The position numbers and the translations under genes were made by a program. From NCBI RefSeq assembly GCF_052216985.1, contig NZ_JBQOUY010000014.1, positions 1 to 64,000 on the forward strand: DNA of 64,000 nt, in the 5' to 3' direction. This document shows positions 23,857 to 32,747 of this stretch, one piece after another (the stretch's first letter is position 1; every line of letters starts with the position of its first letter). Under the pieces are notes generated by a model. It saw only the letters and a program-made list of their open reading frames with translations, ran no database searches and was not told the DNA's origin. The stretch is from Acidaminococcus fermentans_A. GTDB taxonomy: Bacteria; Bacillota; Negativicutes; Acidaminococcales; Acidaminococcaceae.

Positions 23857-24463
23857 ACGGCTTGAGCGGCCTCAGCACGAATCCGATCAGCCGGTCCAGC
23901 AGTTCTTCTGCTGGGTGCCCTTCTGGGTTCAGGGACAAGGGCCGGTCTTTTACCAAGAACAGCATTTCTGTGATGGCCGTCAGGATGAAGGTTACGAAGG
24001 CATAATCGTTTTCTTGGACAGGAGCCTGAAGCTCCTTTTGCTCTACCGCCTGGATCAGCAGCCTCTGGACATAGTCGCCCATCTGGATCAATTTATGCCA
24101 GGAATCCTCATCCAGGAGGCCGGAAGGGTTCAGCAGTTCCTGATACAGGATGATCATATGCTGCCGGGGATCCAGCTGGCTTTCTAAGATGGCGTGGAGA
24201 TACTGTTTCAGCTTTTGGAGGGGAGTTTTTTCTTCCTTTTCGATGTTTGACTCCAACTGGTGGAGGACGTCCAGCTGGCTGTCGATGATAGCCTGGTACA
24301 GAGCCTGCTTGCTGCCGAAATGGTAGGAAATCAAAGCGCTGTTGCAACCGGCCAGCCGGCCGATTTCTTTGATGGAGACATTGTGATATCCTTTTTTATC
24401 GAACAGTTCCGCTCCAGCATCCCTGAGCCGCTGCATGGTTTCTTCCGAATTCCGTCTGTGCAT
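23855..24463 (-). CDS. TetR-family regulator (CecR-like)
   Basis: A 202-residue TetR protein with the helix-turn-helix at residues 10-55 (YHNVSIKEIGRLAGCNSALISYHFGSKQALY). The C-terminal domain, with DPRQHMIILYQELLNPSG, resembles the CecR/DUF1956 type. The ATG at 24463 follows GAGGGGAAG. It is divergent from rmuC; the AT-rich intergenic region contains ATTAATCACATAACTAAT-like symmetry that could be its operator. The effector is unknown. Its 3' end abuts the metal-ATPase operon, but convergent orientation gives no proof of a link. Confidence 0.85.
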   Translation of the reverse strand: MHRRNSEETMQRLRDAGAELFDKKGYHNVSIKEIGRLAGCNSALISYHFGSKQALYQAIIDSQLDVLHQLESNIEKEEKTPLQKLKQYLHAILESQLDPRQHMIILYQELLNPSGLLDEDSWHKLIQMGDYVQRLLIQAVEQKELQAPVQENDYAFVTFILTAITEMLFLVKDRPLSLNPEGHPAEELLDRLIGFVLRPLKP

Positions 24464-24568
24464 GAGACTTCCCCTCTTTGCAAATAATTAGTTATGTGAT
24501 TAATTTAATTATAGCGCAGAAAAAAGAGAGGGTAAAGGTAAAAACACCTGTTCGCTGACCTTCTTTTT

Positions 24569-24577
24569 TGTTATAAT
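24569..24577 (+). promoter_or_regulatory. Extended -10 promoter for rmuC
   Basis: TGTTATAAT lies 33 bases before the ATG. The -35 region is weak. Confidence 0.5.
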
Positions 24578-24610
24578 GGTAGGAGACTTTTACGAAAGGC
24601 GGAAACTGTC

Positions 24611-25594
24611 ATGGAAACCATCTTGCTGGGGGCGGTATTGTGCGCCCTCCTTGTGCTCATCGTACTCTTGATCCAGCTCCAGAGGTCCTTGGGTTCCCAG
24701 GAGGAAATCAGGGCCCAACAGGCCCGGGAAGAGGCGGACCGGCTCCGGGACAGCCTGGATCAGAAGGTGACCCTGTCCATGAGTGTGGTCAGCGACCGGC
24801 TGGCTATGGTGAACCGGGGGCTGGGATCCATGCAGTCCCTGGCCCAGGGGGTGGGGGATCTGAAAAAGGTTCTGACCAATGTGAAGAACCGGGGGATCTG
24901 GGGAGAGATGCAGCTGGGAAACCTGCTGGGAGATATGCTGGCTCCGGAGCAGTACGGGACCAATGTGGCCATCCGTCCCCGGAGCCAGGAACGGGTGGAA
25001 TTTGCCATCCGCCTGCCAGGACGGACCGGAGAGAATCCAGTGTGGCTGCCCATTGATGCCAAATTCCCTCTGGAAGATTACCAGCGGCTGGTACAGGCCC
25101 GGGAAGAGGGAGATGCAGACGCTGAGACACTGGCCCTGAAACAGCTGGAAATCCGGCTGAAAAGCGAGGCAAAGGACATCCGGGACAAATACATCGCGCC
25201 CCCTTATTCCACGGATTTCGGGCTGCTGTATCTGCCCTTAGAGGGCCTTTTTGCAGAAGCTGTGTCCCGGTCCGGCCTTCTTAGTGAAATCCAGCGGAAA
25301 TATCGGGTGACATTGGTGGGACCGACTACCCTGGCCGCAGTGGTGAACAGCCTCCAGATGGGCTTCCGCACCCTGGTGGTCCAGAAACAGACCAGCCAGA
25401 TCTGGCGGCTGGTGGCCCAGATCAACACGGACTTGGGAGCTTTCGAGACCGCCGTGGAACGGGCAGAAAAGAAGCTGGCAGAAGCCCAGTCTGCCATGGA
25501 GTCCGTAGGAGACCGTACGCGGATCCTGAAAAAACATTTGGACCGGGCAGAAAAATTTACGAAAGCTCTTGACAACAGTGGGGATAATGACTAA
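24611..25594 (+). CDS. rmuC: RmuC-family DNA recombination protein
   Basis: A 327-residue RmuC homologue. An N-terminal membrane anchor (residues 4-22) is followed by a coiled-coil segment (about 25-90) and the RmuC nuclease-like domain: NRGIWGEMQLGNLLGDML (near 95), LPIDAKFPLEDYQRL (near 150), DFGLLYLPLEGLFAEA and GPTTLAAVVNSLQMGF (near 238). It limits recombination at inverted repeats in E. coli. It is shorter than proteobacterial RmuC (about 475 residues), as is usual in Firmicutes. The gene is monocistronic, upstream of the serA T-box. Confidence 0.92.
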   Translation: METILLGAVLCALLVLIVLLIQLQRSLGSQEEIRAQQAREEADRLRDSLDQKVTLSMSVVSDRLAMVNRGLGSMQSLAQGVGDLKKVLTNVKNRGIWGEMQLGNLLGDMLAPEQYGTNVAIRPRSQERVEFAIRLPGRTGENPVWLPIDAKFPLEDYQRLVQAREEGDADAETLALKQLEIRLKSEAKDIRDKYIAPPYSTDFGLLYLPLEGLFAEAVSRSGLLSEIQRKYRVTLVGPTTLAAVVNSLQMGFRTLVVQKQTSQIWRLVAQINTDLGAFETAVERAEKKLAEAQSAMESVGDRTRILKKHLDRAEKFTKALDNSGDND

Positions 25595-25675
25595 AATCGT
25601 AAGCAAGTGCTTGAACTGCCTAAATTGATATACTGAAGAAAATGTCCATGAAGGAACCAAGTACATAAGGCCTTT

Positions 25676-25880
25676 TCAGACAGAGAGCTGCTGGTTGTGG
25701 GAAGCAGCGGAAGGTCCTGTGGAATCCACTCCTGAGACGATGGGGGCAGCAACCCATCCGGCCAAGCCGTTATCCTGGAAATGAGGCTGCGCTGCAGCGA
25801 AATAAGGTGGCACCACGTGAGAGGTTCTCCCGTCCTTGACATACCCGTTTAGGGGGTCAGGCACGGGAGTTTTTATTTTG
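25676..25880 (+). promoter_or_regulatory. T-box riboswitch (serine) controlling serA
   Basis: Stem I features (GAGAGCTGCTGGTTGTGGGA, AGCAGCGGAAGG) lead to the specifier segment GAATCCACTCCTGAG, in which TCC (25725-25727) reads as a serine codon. The conserved T-box AAGGTGGCACCACG lies at 25804-25817. The terminator hairpin is CCCGTCCTTGACA...GGTCAGGCACGGG plus T5 (about 25829-25875). Uncharged tRNA-Ser would promote read-through into the serine biosynthetic gene. Confidence 0.93.
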
Positions 25881-25911
25881 CCTTTCGGCGGAAAACAAGG
25901 AGAGAAAAAAC

Positions 25912-27501
25912 ATGGATAAGAAAAAAGTCATCGTGGTGGAACGGATTTCGGACAAAGGCGTAGAAATGCTGAAAGCCCAGCCGGATCTGGAAGTGGATGT
26001 AAAGTTCGATATCCCCCGGGAAGAACTGCTGAAAATCGTAGGGGATTATGATGCCATCATTGTACGCAGCGTCACCAAAGTCAACGAAGAATTCTATAAG
26101 GCCGCCAAGAATCTGAAGGTGGTAGGCCGTGCCGGCAACGGGGTGGACAACATCGATATCGATGGGGCCACCAAACGGGGAATCATCGTGGTGAATACCC
26201 CGGAAGCCAACGTAATCTCTGCAGCGGAACATACCATCGGTCTGATGCTGGCTTCCTGCCGGAATACGGTACGGGCCCAGAAGATGATTGAAAGCCGGGT
26301 GTGGGACCGGAAGAATCTGAAGGGCGTGGAACTGTACCACAAGACCCTGGGCATCATCGGACTGGGCAGGATCGGCACCCTGGTGACCAAACGGATGCAG
26401 GCTTTTGAGATGAAGGTCATTGCGTATGATCCCTATATCCCTGATGCCCGGTTCAAACGGCTGGGCGTAGAAAAATGCGAAACCCTGGATGAACTGCTGG
26501 CCAAAGCAGATGTGATCACCATCCATACTCCTAAGACCGAAGAAACCATCAATATGATCGGGAAGGAAGAACTGAAGAAATGCAAACGGGGTGTACGGCT
26601 GGTGAACTGCGCCCGGGGTGGCCTTTACAATGAACAGGCTGTGGCTGACGCCATCAAAGAAGGCCAGGTGGCCAGCATCGGGTTGGATGTGCTGGTGGAT
26701 GAACCGAAACCGATTTCCCCGCTGATCGGTCTGGATCAGTGTGTCCTGACTCCCCATCTGGGAGCCGATACGGCGGAAGCCCAGGATAAAGTGGGGATTT
26801 CCATTGCCCAGGAAGTGGTGAACGTGCTGAAGGGACAGATGGTCCCCAATGCAGTGAACCTGCCCGCACTCCATCCCCAGGAACTGGAAGGGATGCTGGG
26901 GTATCTGCAGCTGGGTGAATGCCTGGGCAAGCTGTACTACCAGATGGAAAAGGATCCCGTGGACAAAGTAGAAGTGGTCTACGAAGGTCCGGCCGCCAAC
27001 CTGGAAACGACCCTGATCACCCGGAGCATCCTGAAGGGCCTGTTCGATCCCATCCTGAAGGAACGGGTCAACATGGTTAATGCGGAACTGGCTGCGGAAA
27101 CCCGGGGAGTAGCCGTGGTAGAAGGAAAAATGAACGGGGAGAACCGGTTGAACCGGGTAGCGGTGAAATTCTATAGCGGCAATAAGGAATTCACGGCGGC
27201 CGGGATGGTGGCACCGGATGAAACGCCCCATATCACGGAAGTCCAGGGATATCATTATGATTTGGTGCCGGAACGCTATATGATCCTGGCCAAGAACGAC
27301 GACAAGCCTGGGATGATCGGCCAGATGGGGACTCTCTTGGGGGCTGCCCATGTGAACATTGCCAACATGCAGGTGGCCCGGAAGCCGAAGACCGGCAATG
27401 CCATGATGATCATGACCGTGGACAGCCCGGTGGAAAAGGCGACCCTGCAGATGATCGCCGGCCTGGACGGAATTCAGAGCGCCGATTTCGTGACGCTGTA
27501 A
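25912..27501 (+). CDS. serA: D-3-phosphoglycerate dehydrogenase
   Basis: A 529-residue enzyme of the long (type I) class, catalysing the first step of serine synthesis (3-phosphoglycerate to 3-phosphohydroxypyruvate with NAD). Landmarks: the NAD-binding GLGRIGT (near 147), catalytic Arg in NCARGG (near 231), Glu in LVDEPKP (near 263), and His in TPHLGAD (near 280). An intervening ASB domain (about 320-450) and a C-terminal ACT domain (about 455-529, YMILAKNDDKPGMIG) suggest serine feedback. The T-box upstream confirms the pathway. The ATG follows AAGGAGAG. Confidence 0.96.
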   Translation: MDKKKVIVVERISDKGVEMLKAQPDLEVDVKFDIPREELLKIVGDYDAIIVRSVTKVNEEFYKAAKNLKVVGRAGNGVDNIDIDGATKRGIIVVNTPEANVISAAEHTIGLMLASCRNTVRAQKMIESRVWDRKNLKGVELYHKTLGIIGLGRIGTLVTKRMQAFEMKVIAYDPYIPDARFKRLGVEKCETLDELLAKADVITIHTPKTEETINMIGKEELKKCKRGVRLVNCARGGLYNEQAVADAIKEGQVASIGLDVLVDEPKPISPLIGLDQCVLTPHLGADTAEAQDKVGISIAQEVVNVLKGQMVPNAVNLPALHPQELEGMLGYLQLGECLGKLYYQMEKDPVDKVEVVYEGPAANLETTLITRSILKGLFDPILKERVNMVNAELAAETRGVAVVEGKMNGENRLNRVAVKFYSGNKEFTAAGMVAPDETPHITEVQGYHYDLVPERYMILAKNDDKPGMIGQMGTLLGAAHVNIANMQVARKPKTGNAMMIMTVDSPVEKATLQMIAGLDGIQSADFVTL

Positions 27502-27505
27502 AAAT

Positions 27506-27546
27506 AAGAGGGGGGACTGTTGCATGAGCAACAGTCCCCCCTCTTA
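27506..27546. terminator. Bidirectional terminator between serA and glsA
   Basis: The stem GAGGGGGGACTGTTGC / GCAACAGTCCCCCCCTC has an ATGA loop and flanking A and T runs. Confidence 0.9.
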
Positions 27547-28485
27547 AAATTCCTTCGTATCGAACACATGGAGCCCCAGGGATTCGGACAGGACCCGGAG
27601 GATCCGTTCCCCACCCACACTGTTCCCTTTTTTGTTCAGCATGGGACCAAAGGTGCCGATGCCGATGCCATGCCGGGCGATGGCACAGATGCCGCCACCC
27701 ACACCGCTTTTGCTGGGCAGACCGATCTTCACCGCATATTCTCCTGATTCATCATACATACCGCAGAGCATCATCAAGGTAGTGACAATCCGGACGATGG
27801 TGGAATCCACCAGCTGTTTTCCGGTCTGGGGATCCACCCCGTGGTTGGACAGGACCATCCCGTAATGGGCCAGATCCCGGGCCGTCACCATGACGGAGCA
27901 CATCCGGAAATACACATCCAGGACCTCTTCCGGTTCTCCATCCAGCACATTGTCGCTTTTCAGCAGGTAGGCGATGGAACGGTTCCGGGTCCCTGTCTTT
28001 TTCTCCGAGCGGTAGACTGACTCATTGAGCCCGATCCGGGGATTCCCGCACAAGGTCCGGACCAGCTCCAGGAAAGATTGGTAAGGGTCCGGTGTTTCGA
28101 TGCAGCTGGCCGTCACGATGGCCCCCGCATTGATCATAGGGTTGAAGGGACGCCAGTCTTTCAGTTCCAGCTGGAGGATACTGTCGAAACGGTCACCGGT
28201 AGGTTCCATGCCGATCTTGCTGAACACTTTGTCATACCCGGCGGTCTGGAGAGCCAGGATCAGGGAAAATGTCTTGGAGATGCTCTGCATGGTAAAGGGG
28301 ATATCATAGTCCCCGGCACAGTACGTGCTGCCGTCCTTGCGCATAAGGCAGACTCCCAGATTTCCGGAGTTGGCCTTGGCCAGTTCCGGGATGTAGCTGG
28401 CCACCCTGCCTTCGTATAATACATTCCTTCCTTCAGCCAGTGCTTTTTCCAGGATCGCCTGGATCTCTTCCTTGTCCATAACCAT
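27544..28485 (-). CDS. glsA: Glutaminase
   Basis: A 313-residue serine-dependent beta-lactamase-like glutaminase that hydrolyses glutamine to glutamate and ammonia. The catalytic Ser-x-x-Lys is in MQSISKTFSL (near residue 65). Further family signatures are RPFNPMINAGAI (near 105), NRSIAYLLKSDN (near 160) and LPSKSGVGGGI (near 258). The start is the ATG at 28485, after GGGGGAT; the 73 upstream codons in frame are not conserved-looking and cross the promoter. It supplies glutamate to a glutamate-fermenting metabolism. It is monocistronic and converges on serA. Confidence 0.95.
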   Translation of the reverse strand: MVMDKEEIQAILEKALAEGRNVLYEGRVASYIPELAKANSGNLGVCLMRKDGSTYCAGDYDIPFTMQSISKTFSLILALQTAGYDKVFSKIGMEPTGDRFDSILQLELKDWRPFNPMINAGAIVTASCIETPDPYQSFLELVRTLCGNPRIGLNESVYRSEKKTGTRNRSIAYLLKSDNVLDGEPEEVLDVYFRMCSVMVTARDLAHYGMVLSNHGVDPQTGKQLVDSTIVRIVTTLMMLCGMYDESGEYAVKIGLPSKSGVGGGICAIARHGIGIGTFGPMLNKKGNSVGGERILRVLSESLGLHVFDTKEF

Positions 28486-28545
28486 GCTTTCATCCCCCTT
28501 GGTGTTTCTATTGTCCGATACAGTATTGTGTAAATTATCTATCAA

Positions 28546-28558
28546 TTCATTATAGCAT
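28546..28558 (-). promoter_or_regulatory. Extended -10 promoter of glsA
   Basis: On the minus strand this reads TGCTATAATG, a perfect TATAAT with TGn, about 65 bases upstream of the ATG. Confidence 0.55.
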
Positions 28559-28660
28559 ATAGAAGGGAGGGGAAACAGATAGATTTGGCAGGCGGGAGGA
28601 GAAGAGATTCTCTTCCGGAGAGAATATGGAATGAACACCAAATTTTCTGGAAATTCAGTA

Positions 28661-28689
28661 TTGACATCCCCAATTCGGTTTATTATACT
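28661..28689 (+). promoter_or_regulatory. Promoter of the GntR-family gene
   Basis: TTGACA (28661-28666) and TATACT (28684-28689) have a 17-base spacer. Confidence 0.75.
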
Positions 28690-28702
28690 AAAGCCGTAAT
28701 AC

Positions 28703-28722
28703 ATCAGACAATCAGATGTCTA
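28703..28722. promoter_or_regulatory. Candidate GntR operator, site 1
   Basis: ATCAGACAATCAGATGTCT contains the AGACA/TGTCT inverted pair just downstream of the -10 box. It shares ATCAGAC (GTCTGAT on the other strand) with the sites at 29560 and 33904. Confidence 0.5.
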
Positions 28723-28818
28723 AGAGGCGACCGCAGAAAAGCAACACTTAGATTGTTGAATATGAAAATGAACTAAGATCATCACCAGCGCATCGCATCA
28801 AGGCAGAAAGAGGTCCAT

Positions 28819-29499
28819 ATGATTAGAGTCAATGCTACAGATATCGTCGTAAACTCCGTGAAAGACGCCCTTCATACGGGAAAACTGCATGTGGGAGACA
28901 GGCTCCCCAAAGAAGCCGATATGGCCAAAGAACTGGGCGTTGGCCGTTCTTCTCTGCGGGAAGGTATGAAAATCCTGGCGGCTTACGGAGTGATCGAGTC
29001 CCGTCAAGGAGAAGGGACTTTTGTGGTCGATCATTGTGCTCAGAATTTTTCAGAGTTCCTTGGCTTTTTTCCAAGCCAAGAGAATCGACTGCCGTTTTTG
29101 GAACTGCGGAGAGTCATCGAAGTAGGGAATATCCTTACCATCTATGACAAGGTCAGTGAGGAAGATTTTGCCGTCCTGAACAGGCTGGTATCGGTATTCG
29201 ATGAGAAACACCCCGAAAAAGAGTATGTGGAAGCTGATAAACAATTCCATGCTTATTTGCTAGAACTGACGAAAAATCCCATGCTGCTGCAAATCAGCAA
29301 ATTGTTGGAAAATATGCGGACAGAATTGCTGTGGAAGTTGTTTGAGCATGAAGAAATCATCGAAGATGCAAGGGTCGCTCATCACCGCATCTTGCAGGCT
29401 TTGAAATCCCGAGATCGGGTTGCTTGTGTGGAAGCTGTGTTGCAGCATCTGGATACGACGGCGAAACGCGTCGTCCTTATTTCCCAGGGTAACAAATAG
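28819..29499 (+). CDS. GntR/FadR-family regulator of module A
   Basis: A 226-residue FadR-subfamily regulator. The N-terminal winged helix (residues 5-70) includes GDRLPKEADMAKELGVGRSSLREGMKIL and ESRQGEGTFV. The C-terminal all-helical FCD domain (about 90-220) has the metal/acid-binding residues typical of regulators that sense organic acids (ELRRVIE, DKQFHAYL, AHHRILQAL). It heads a run of same-strand genes for a TRAP transporter and aldehyde/alcohol enzymes, and candidate operators recur in that run. The likely role is substrate-responsive control of the module. Confidence 0.88.
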   Translation: MIRVNATDIVVNSVKDALHTGKLHVGDRLPKEADMAKELGVGRSSLREGMKILAAYGVIESRQGEGTFVVDHCAQNFSEFLGFFPSQENRLPFLELRRVIEVGNILTIYDKVSEEDFAVLNRLVSVFDEKHPEKEYVEADKQFHAYLLELTKNPMLLQISKLLENMRTELLWKLFEHEEIIEDARVAHHRILQALKSRDRVACVEAVLQHLDTTAKRVVLISQGNK

Positions 29500-29559
29500 G
29501 AAAGTTACGTGCAAGAAATCCAGGCGTTGGAAAGGGGGAATCATATGCGGACCAATAAA

Positions 29560-29575
29560 GGTCTGATGACCTGAT
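29560..29575. promoter_or_regulatory. Candidate GntR operator, site 2 (upstream of dctP)
   Basis: GGTCTGATGACCTGAT contains the symmetric GGTC-TGAT-GACC. Its last 15 bases are identical to 33905-33919. Confidence 0.6.
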
Positions 29576-29737
29576 TACTAACAAATAAAAAATGCAGAAA
29601 ATAATAACAAATCAAACAACAATGCGGCTGTATTTAATGAAAATGGTTTGCTTTCCATTTGGAGAAGGTTGCAGCCTGTCACGATTCCTTTGTGGCAGGA
29701 AAAATAGCAAAACAATTTTTGTCAAGGGGGAAGGGCA

Positions 29738-30793
29738 ATGAAGAAATCGTGGCAAAGGAAAAGCATGCTGGCAATGGCGTTACTTTCTATGAGTCTGCTG
29801 ATCTTTACAGCTGGCTGTGGCGGGAATTCATCAGATAAGAAAGCTGCATCAACGGATAAACAAGGTGTAGTCACGTTATCCTGGGCCCATGGTTCTTCCC
29901 CGGAAGACCGATTGGGCAAGGCCAGTGAAAATTTCAAGAAGAATGTAGAGAAAAAATCGAAGGGGACCATCCTGATCAATCATTATCCAGCCAATCAGCT
30001 GGGATCGGAACGGGAAGTAATGGAAGGGGTTTCTCTGGGCAGCATCGACTGCGGGGTCATCTCTTCTGCTGTGGTTGCCGGTTTTTCCAAAAGCGTAAAC
30101 GTGACAAATTTACCCTATATGATTGAAAACCGGCAAAAAGGTTGGAAAATCTATGACGGGCCCTTTGGGCAGAAGCTTGGAGCGCTGACGGAAAAAGAAG
30201 GCGGCTGGAAGTTCTTGGGATGGGCAGAAAACAGCCTGCGTCAATTTTCTAACTCCAAGAGAGAGATTCGTACTCCGGCTGATATGGTTGGCTTAAAGAT
30301 CAGGACTCAGGAAAATGATGTGCATATGAAGATTGTCAATGATTTGGGCGCATCTGCTACTCCCATTGCGTTTGGTGAACTTTACACAGCGCTGCAGCAA
30401 GGAACTGTGGATGGACAGGAAAATGGCGTAGCGTTGACCTATTCCATGGGATTTGCTGAAGTCGTGAAATACATGACACTGCTGCCTCATATTTATGATC
30501 CGTATATCGTGGCTATCAGTAAAGAAAGCTGGAATAAACTATCTCCGGAACAGCAGAAGATCTTTCAGGAATGTGTGAAAGAGTTTATCAAAGATGAAAG
30601 AAACCTGAATGAACAAAATGATAAGGAATTCCTGTCCACTATGGAAAAGAAGAATGGACTGAAGACCTATACACCTACGGCTGCTGAAGCTGCTCAGTTC
30701 AAAGCAGCGACAAAAGATGTGGAACCTATGATCCGCAGCAAAGCGGGGGATGAAATCGTGGACGCTTTCAAAAAGGCAGTCGCAGAATCCTAA
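29738..30793 (+). CDS. dctP: TRAP transporter solute-binding lipoprotein (DctP family)
   Basis: A 351-residue extracytoplasmic receptor. It has a lipoprotein-type signal (hydrophobic run ending IFTAGC, lipidated Cys27). The DctP fold is supported by the conserved binding Arg in GLKIRTQEN (near 188) and FGELYTALQQGTVDGQENG (near 212). TRAP receptors of this type bind carboxylates or sulfonates through that Arg. The substrate is unknown. It is followed by the small and large membrane subunits. A short hairpin after its stop may raise receptor expression over the membrane subunits. Confidence 0.93.
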   Translation: MKKSWQRKSMLAMALLSMSLLIFTAGCGGNSSDKKAASTDKQGVVTLSWAHGSSPEDRLGKASENFKKNVEKKSKGTILINHYPANQLGSEREVMEGVSLGSIDCGVISSAVVAGFSKSVNVTNLPYMIENRQKGWKIYDGPFGQKLGALTEKEGGWKFLGWAENSLRQFSNSKREIRTPADMVGLKIRTQENDVHMKIVNDLGASATPIAFGELYTALQQGTVDGQENGVALTYSMGFAEVVKYMTLLPHIYDPYIVAISKESWNKLSPEQQKIFQECVKEFIKDERNLNEQNDKEFLSTMEKKNGLKTYTPTAAEAAQFKAATKDVEPMIRSKAGDEIVDAFKKAVAES

Positions 30794-30817
30794 GGTGTCA
30801 GACGGAGCAGGAGTCGA

Positions 30818-30845
30818 CGGAAAAGCTGGATTGGACGATTTTCCG
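30818..30845 (+). terminator. Weak hairpin between dctP and dctQ
   Basis: CGGAAAA/TTTTCCG arms enclose a short loop with no T run after. It may act as a processing or attenuation site that favours the binding protein. Confidence 0.35.
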
Positions 30846-30873
30846 CCGGCTCTTTCCGGAGAGAGGTGAAGAC

Positions 30874-31365
30874 ATGAAAAGGATCTTTGATTTTATCGAT
30901 AATGTACCGGTCACCCGCTGTATTTCCAGCATCCTCATGATGGCCATGGCAGTGATCATGACACTGAATGTGGTCCTTCGCTATGGATTCGGCTTTTCGT
31001 TTAACTGGGGAGATGAAATCCTGCGGTATATCTGCGTATATATGTCTTTCCTGGGCATTGCGGCAGCCTGGCGGTATAATTCTCATGTACGGGTGGCCTT
31101 GTTCGTGGAAAAACTTTTTCCTGAATGCCTCAAAGTACCGACTCGGGTCCTAACCTATATCATAACGATGATCTTTATGGTGGCTTGTACGTATTTTGGC
31201 CTGGTGCTGGTGGAACGGATCATCCAGAGCGGGCAGATTTCTCCGGCTTTACATTTGCCGATGTATCTGCTGTATGGAATCGTGCCGCTGACCAGTATCC
31301 TTTCCATCATACAGCTGCTCCTGCAGCTTTTTAAGCATCAAGCCTATCGAAATCCGATGGAATGA
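30874..31365 (+). CDS. dctQ: TRAP transporter small membrane subunit (DctQ)
   Basis: A 163-residue protein with four predicted transmembrane helices and the DctQ features NWGDEILRYICVYMSFLGIAAAWR (near 50-73). It forms the stator part of the TRAP permease with DctM. The ATG follows GAGAGGTG. It lies between dctP and dctM, in the usual TRAP order. Confidence 0.93.
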   Translation: MKRIFDFIDNVPVTRCISSILMMAMAVIMTLNVVLRYGFGFSFNWGDEILRYICVYMSFLGIAAAWRYNSHVRVALFVEKLFPECLKVPTRVLTYIITMIFMVACTYFGLVLVERIIQSGQISPALHLPMYLLYGIVPLTSILSIIQLLLQLFKHQAYRNPME

Positions 31366-31435
31366 GATGGACTGGATCAAGAATGGAAAGGGATTTTGCA
31401 AGTAAAGAATGAATTACTGAGAAAGGAAGGCAGCT

Positions 31436-32728
31436 ATGATTACCGTACTGTTCGTCGGCTTGGCGGTCCTCCTGTTTATAGGAGTCCCCATTGCCGTCTG
31501 TATTGGAGGCGCCCCTCTTTTGGCCATGGCGGTGGCTGGAAACAGCCGGCAGATGTTCATCGCAGCCCAGCGGATGATTACCGCACTGGATTCTACGCCC
31601 CTCCTGGCCATTCCCTTATTCGTATATGCAGGGGTCATTATGGGAAAGGGTGGGATTTCCAAGCAGATCGTTGATTTCTGTTATGAACTTTTTGGATGGA
31701 TCGATGGTTCTCTGGGTATTGTGGCCACCATCGCCTGTATGTTTTTTGCAGCGATTTCCGGATCGGCTCCGGCCACGGTGGCTGCCATTGGCAGCATCAT
31801 GATCCCAGCTATGATCAATGATGGATATCCTCCAGGCTTTGCTGCGGCACTGGTGGCCTGCGGCGGGATCATCGGATGTATCATCCCTCCCAGCATTCCT
31901 TTTGTGAATTATGCCCTGATCACCGGGCAGTCCGTCAGTGAACTGTTTGCAGCAGGGGTGATCCCGGGAATCATCATGGGGCTGGCGCTGTGTTTGATGA
32001 CATTTGTAAAAGCCCGGAAGAACCACTGGGGCAGCAAAACGGATGGTGTCCATCTGGATCGGGTGATCAAGACATTCTTTAAGGCCATTTGGGCGATCTT
32101 GATGCCGGTAATCATCTTGGGGGGGATTTACTCCGGAGTGTTTACGCCAACGGAAGCGGCTGCCGTGGCTTGTGTCTACGGATTCCTGGTGGCCTGGCTG
32201 GTGTACCATGCGCTGAAACCTAGTGATATGATGGAGATTTCTTTCGAAGCGGTGAAAACCTCTGCCATGATCCTCTTTATCGTGGCGACGGCCAATATCT
32301 TCAGCTTCATCGTTTCTACGCAGCAGGTTCCTATGAAGCTCTCTAATTTGGTACTGGGGATCACCCACAGCAAATTCCTGATCCTCCTGCTGATCAATAT
32401 CATCCTGCTGATCAACGGATGCTTTATGGAAACCACGGCTTCCACCTTCATCTATACACCGATCCTGTATCCTTTGATCAAAAAACTAGGGGTGGATCCT
32501 GTCCAGTTTGGCGTGATCATCGTGATGAACTTGACTATGGGGCTGGTGACACCACCGTTGGGCATTAACCTTTTTGTTGCGGATGGATTGGATAAACGAG
32601 TGAATTTCAATGAACAGGTCAAGAATGTCTGGCCGCTCTTTATTGCACTGGTCGCGGTGCTGATGTTGGTTACCTATGTGCCAGGATTTTCGACGTTCCT
32701 GGTTGAGCTCATGCGTGCCCATAAATAA
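31436..32728 (+). CDS. dctM: TRAP transporter large membrane subunit (DctM)
   Basis: A 430-residue polytopic permease subunit with the DctM signatures IPLFVYAGVIMGKGGIS (near 62), SGSAPATVAAIGSIMIP (near 107), GYPPGFAAALVACGGIIGCIIPPSIPFVNYA (near 130) and VTPPLGINLFVADG (near 370). It drives sodium-coupled uptake of the anion delivered by DctP. The next gene, an Fe-alcohol dehydrogenase, starts 19 bases after the stop, so transport and metabolism are probably co-transcribed. Confidence 0.95.
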   Translation: MITVLFVGLAVLLFIGVPIAVCIGGAPLLAMAVAGNSRQMFIAAQRMITALDSTPLLAIPLFVYAGVIMGKGGISKQIVDFCYELFGWIDGSLGIVATIACMFFAAISGSAPATVAAIGSIMIPAMINDGYPPGFAAALVACGGIIGCIIPPSIPFVNYALITGQSVSELFAAGVIPGIIMGLALCLMTFVKARKNHWGSKTDGVHLDRVIKTFFKAIWAILMPVIILGGIYSGVFTPTEAAAVACVYGFLVAWLVYHALKPSDMMEISFEAVKTSAMILFIVATANIFSFIVSTQQVPMKLSNLVLGITHSKFLILLLINIILLINGCFMETTASTFIYTPILYPLIKKLGVDPVQFGVIIVMNLTMGLVTPPLGINLFVADGLDKRVNFNEQVKNVWPLFIALVAVLMLVTYVPGFSTFLVELMRAHK

Positions 32729-32747
32729 TTTGGAAGGGGGAAGATCG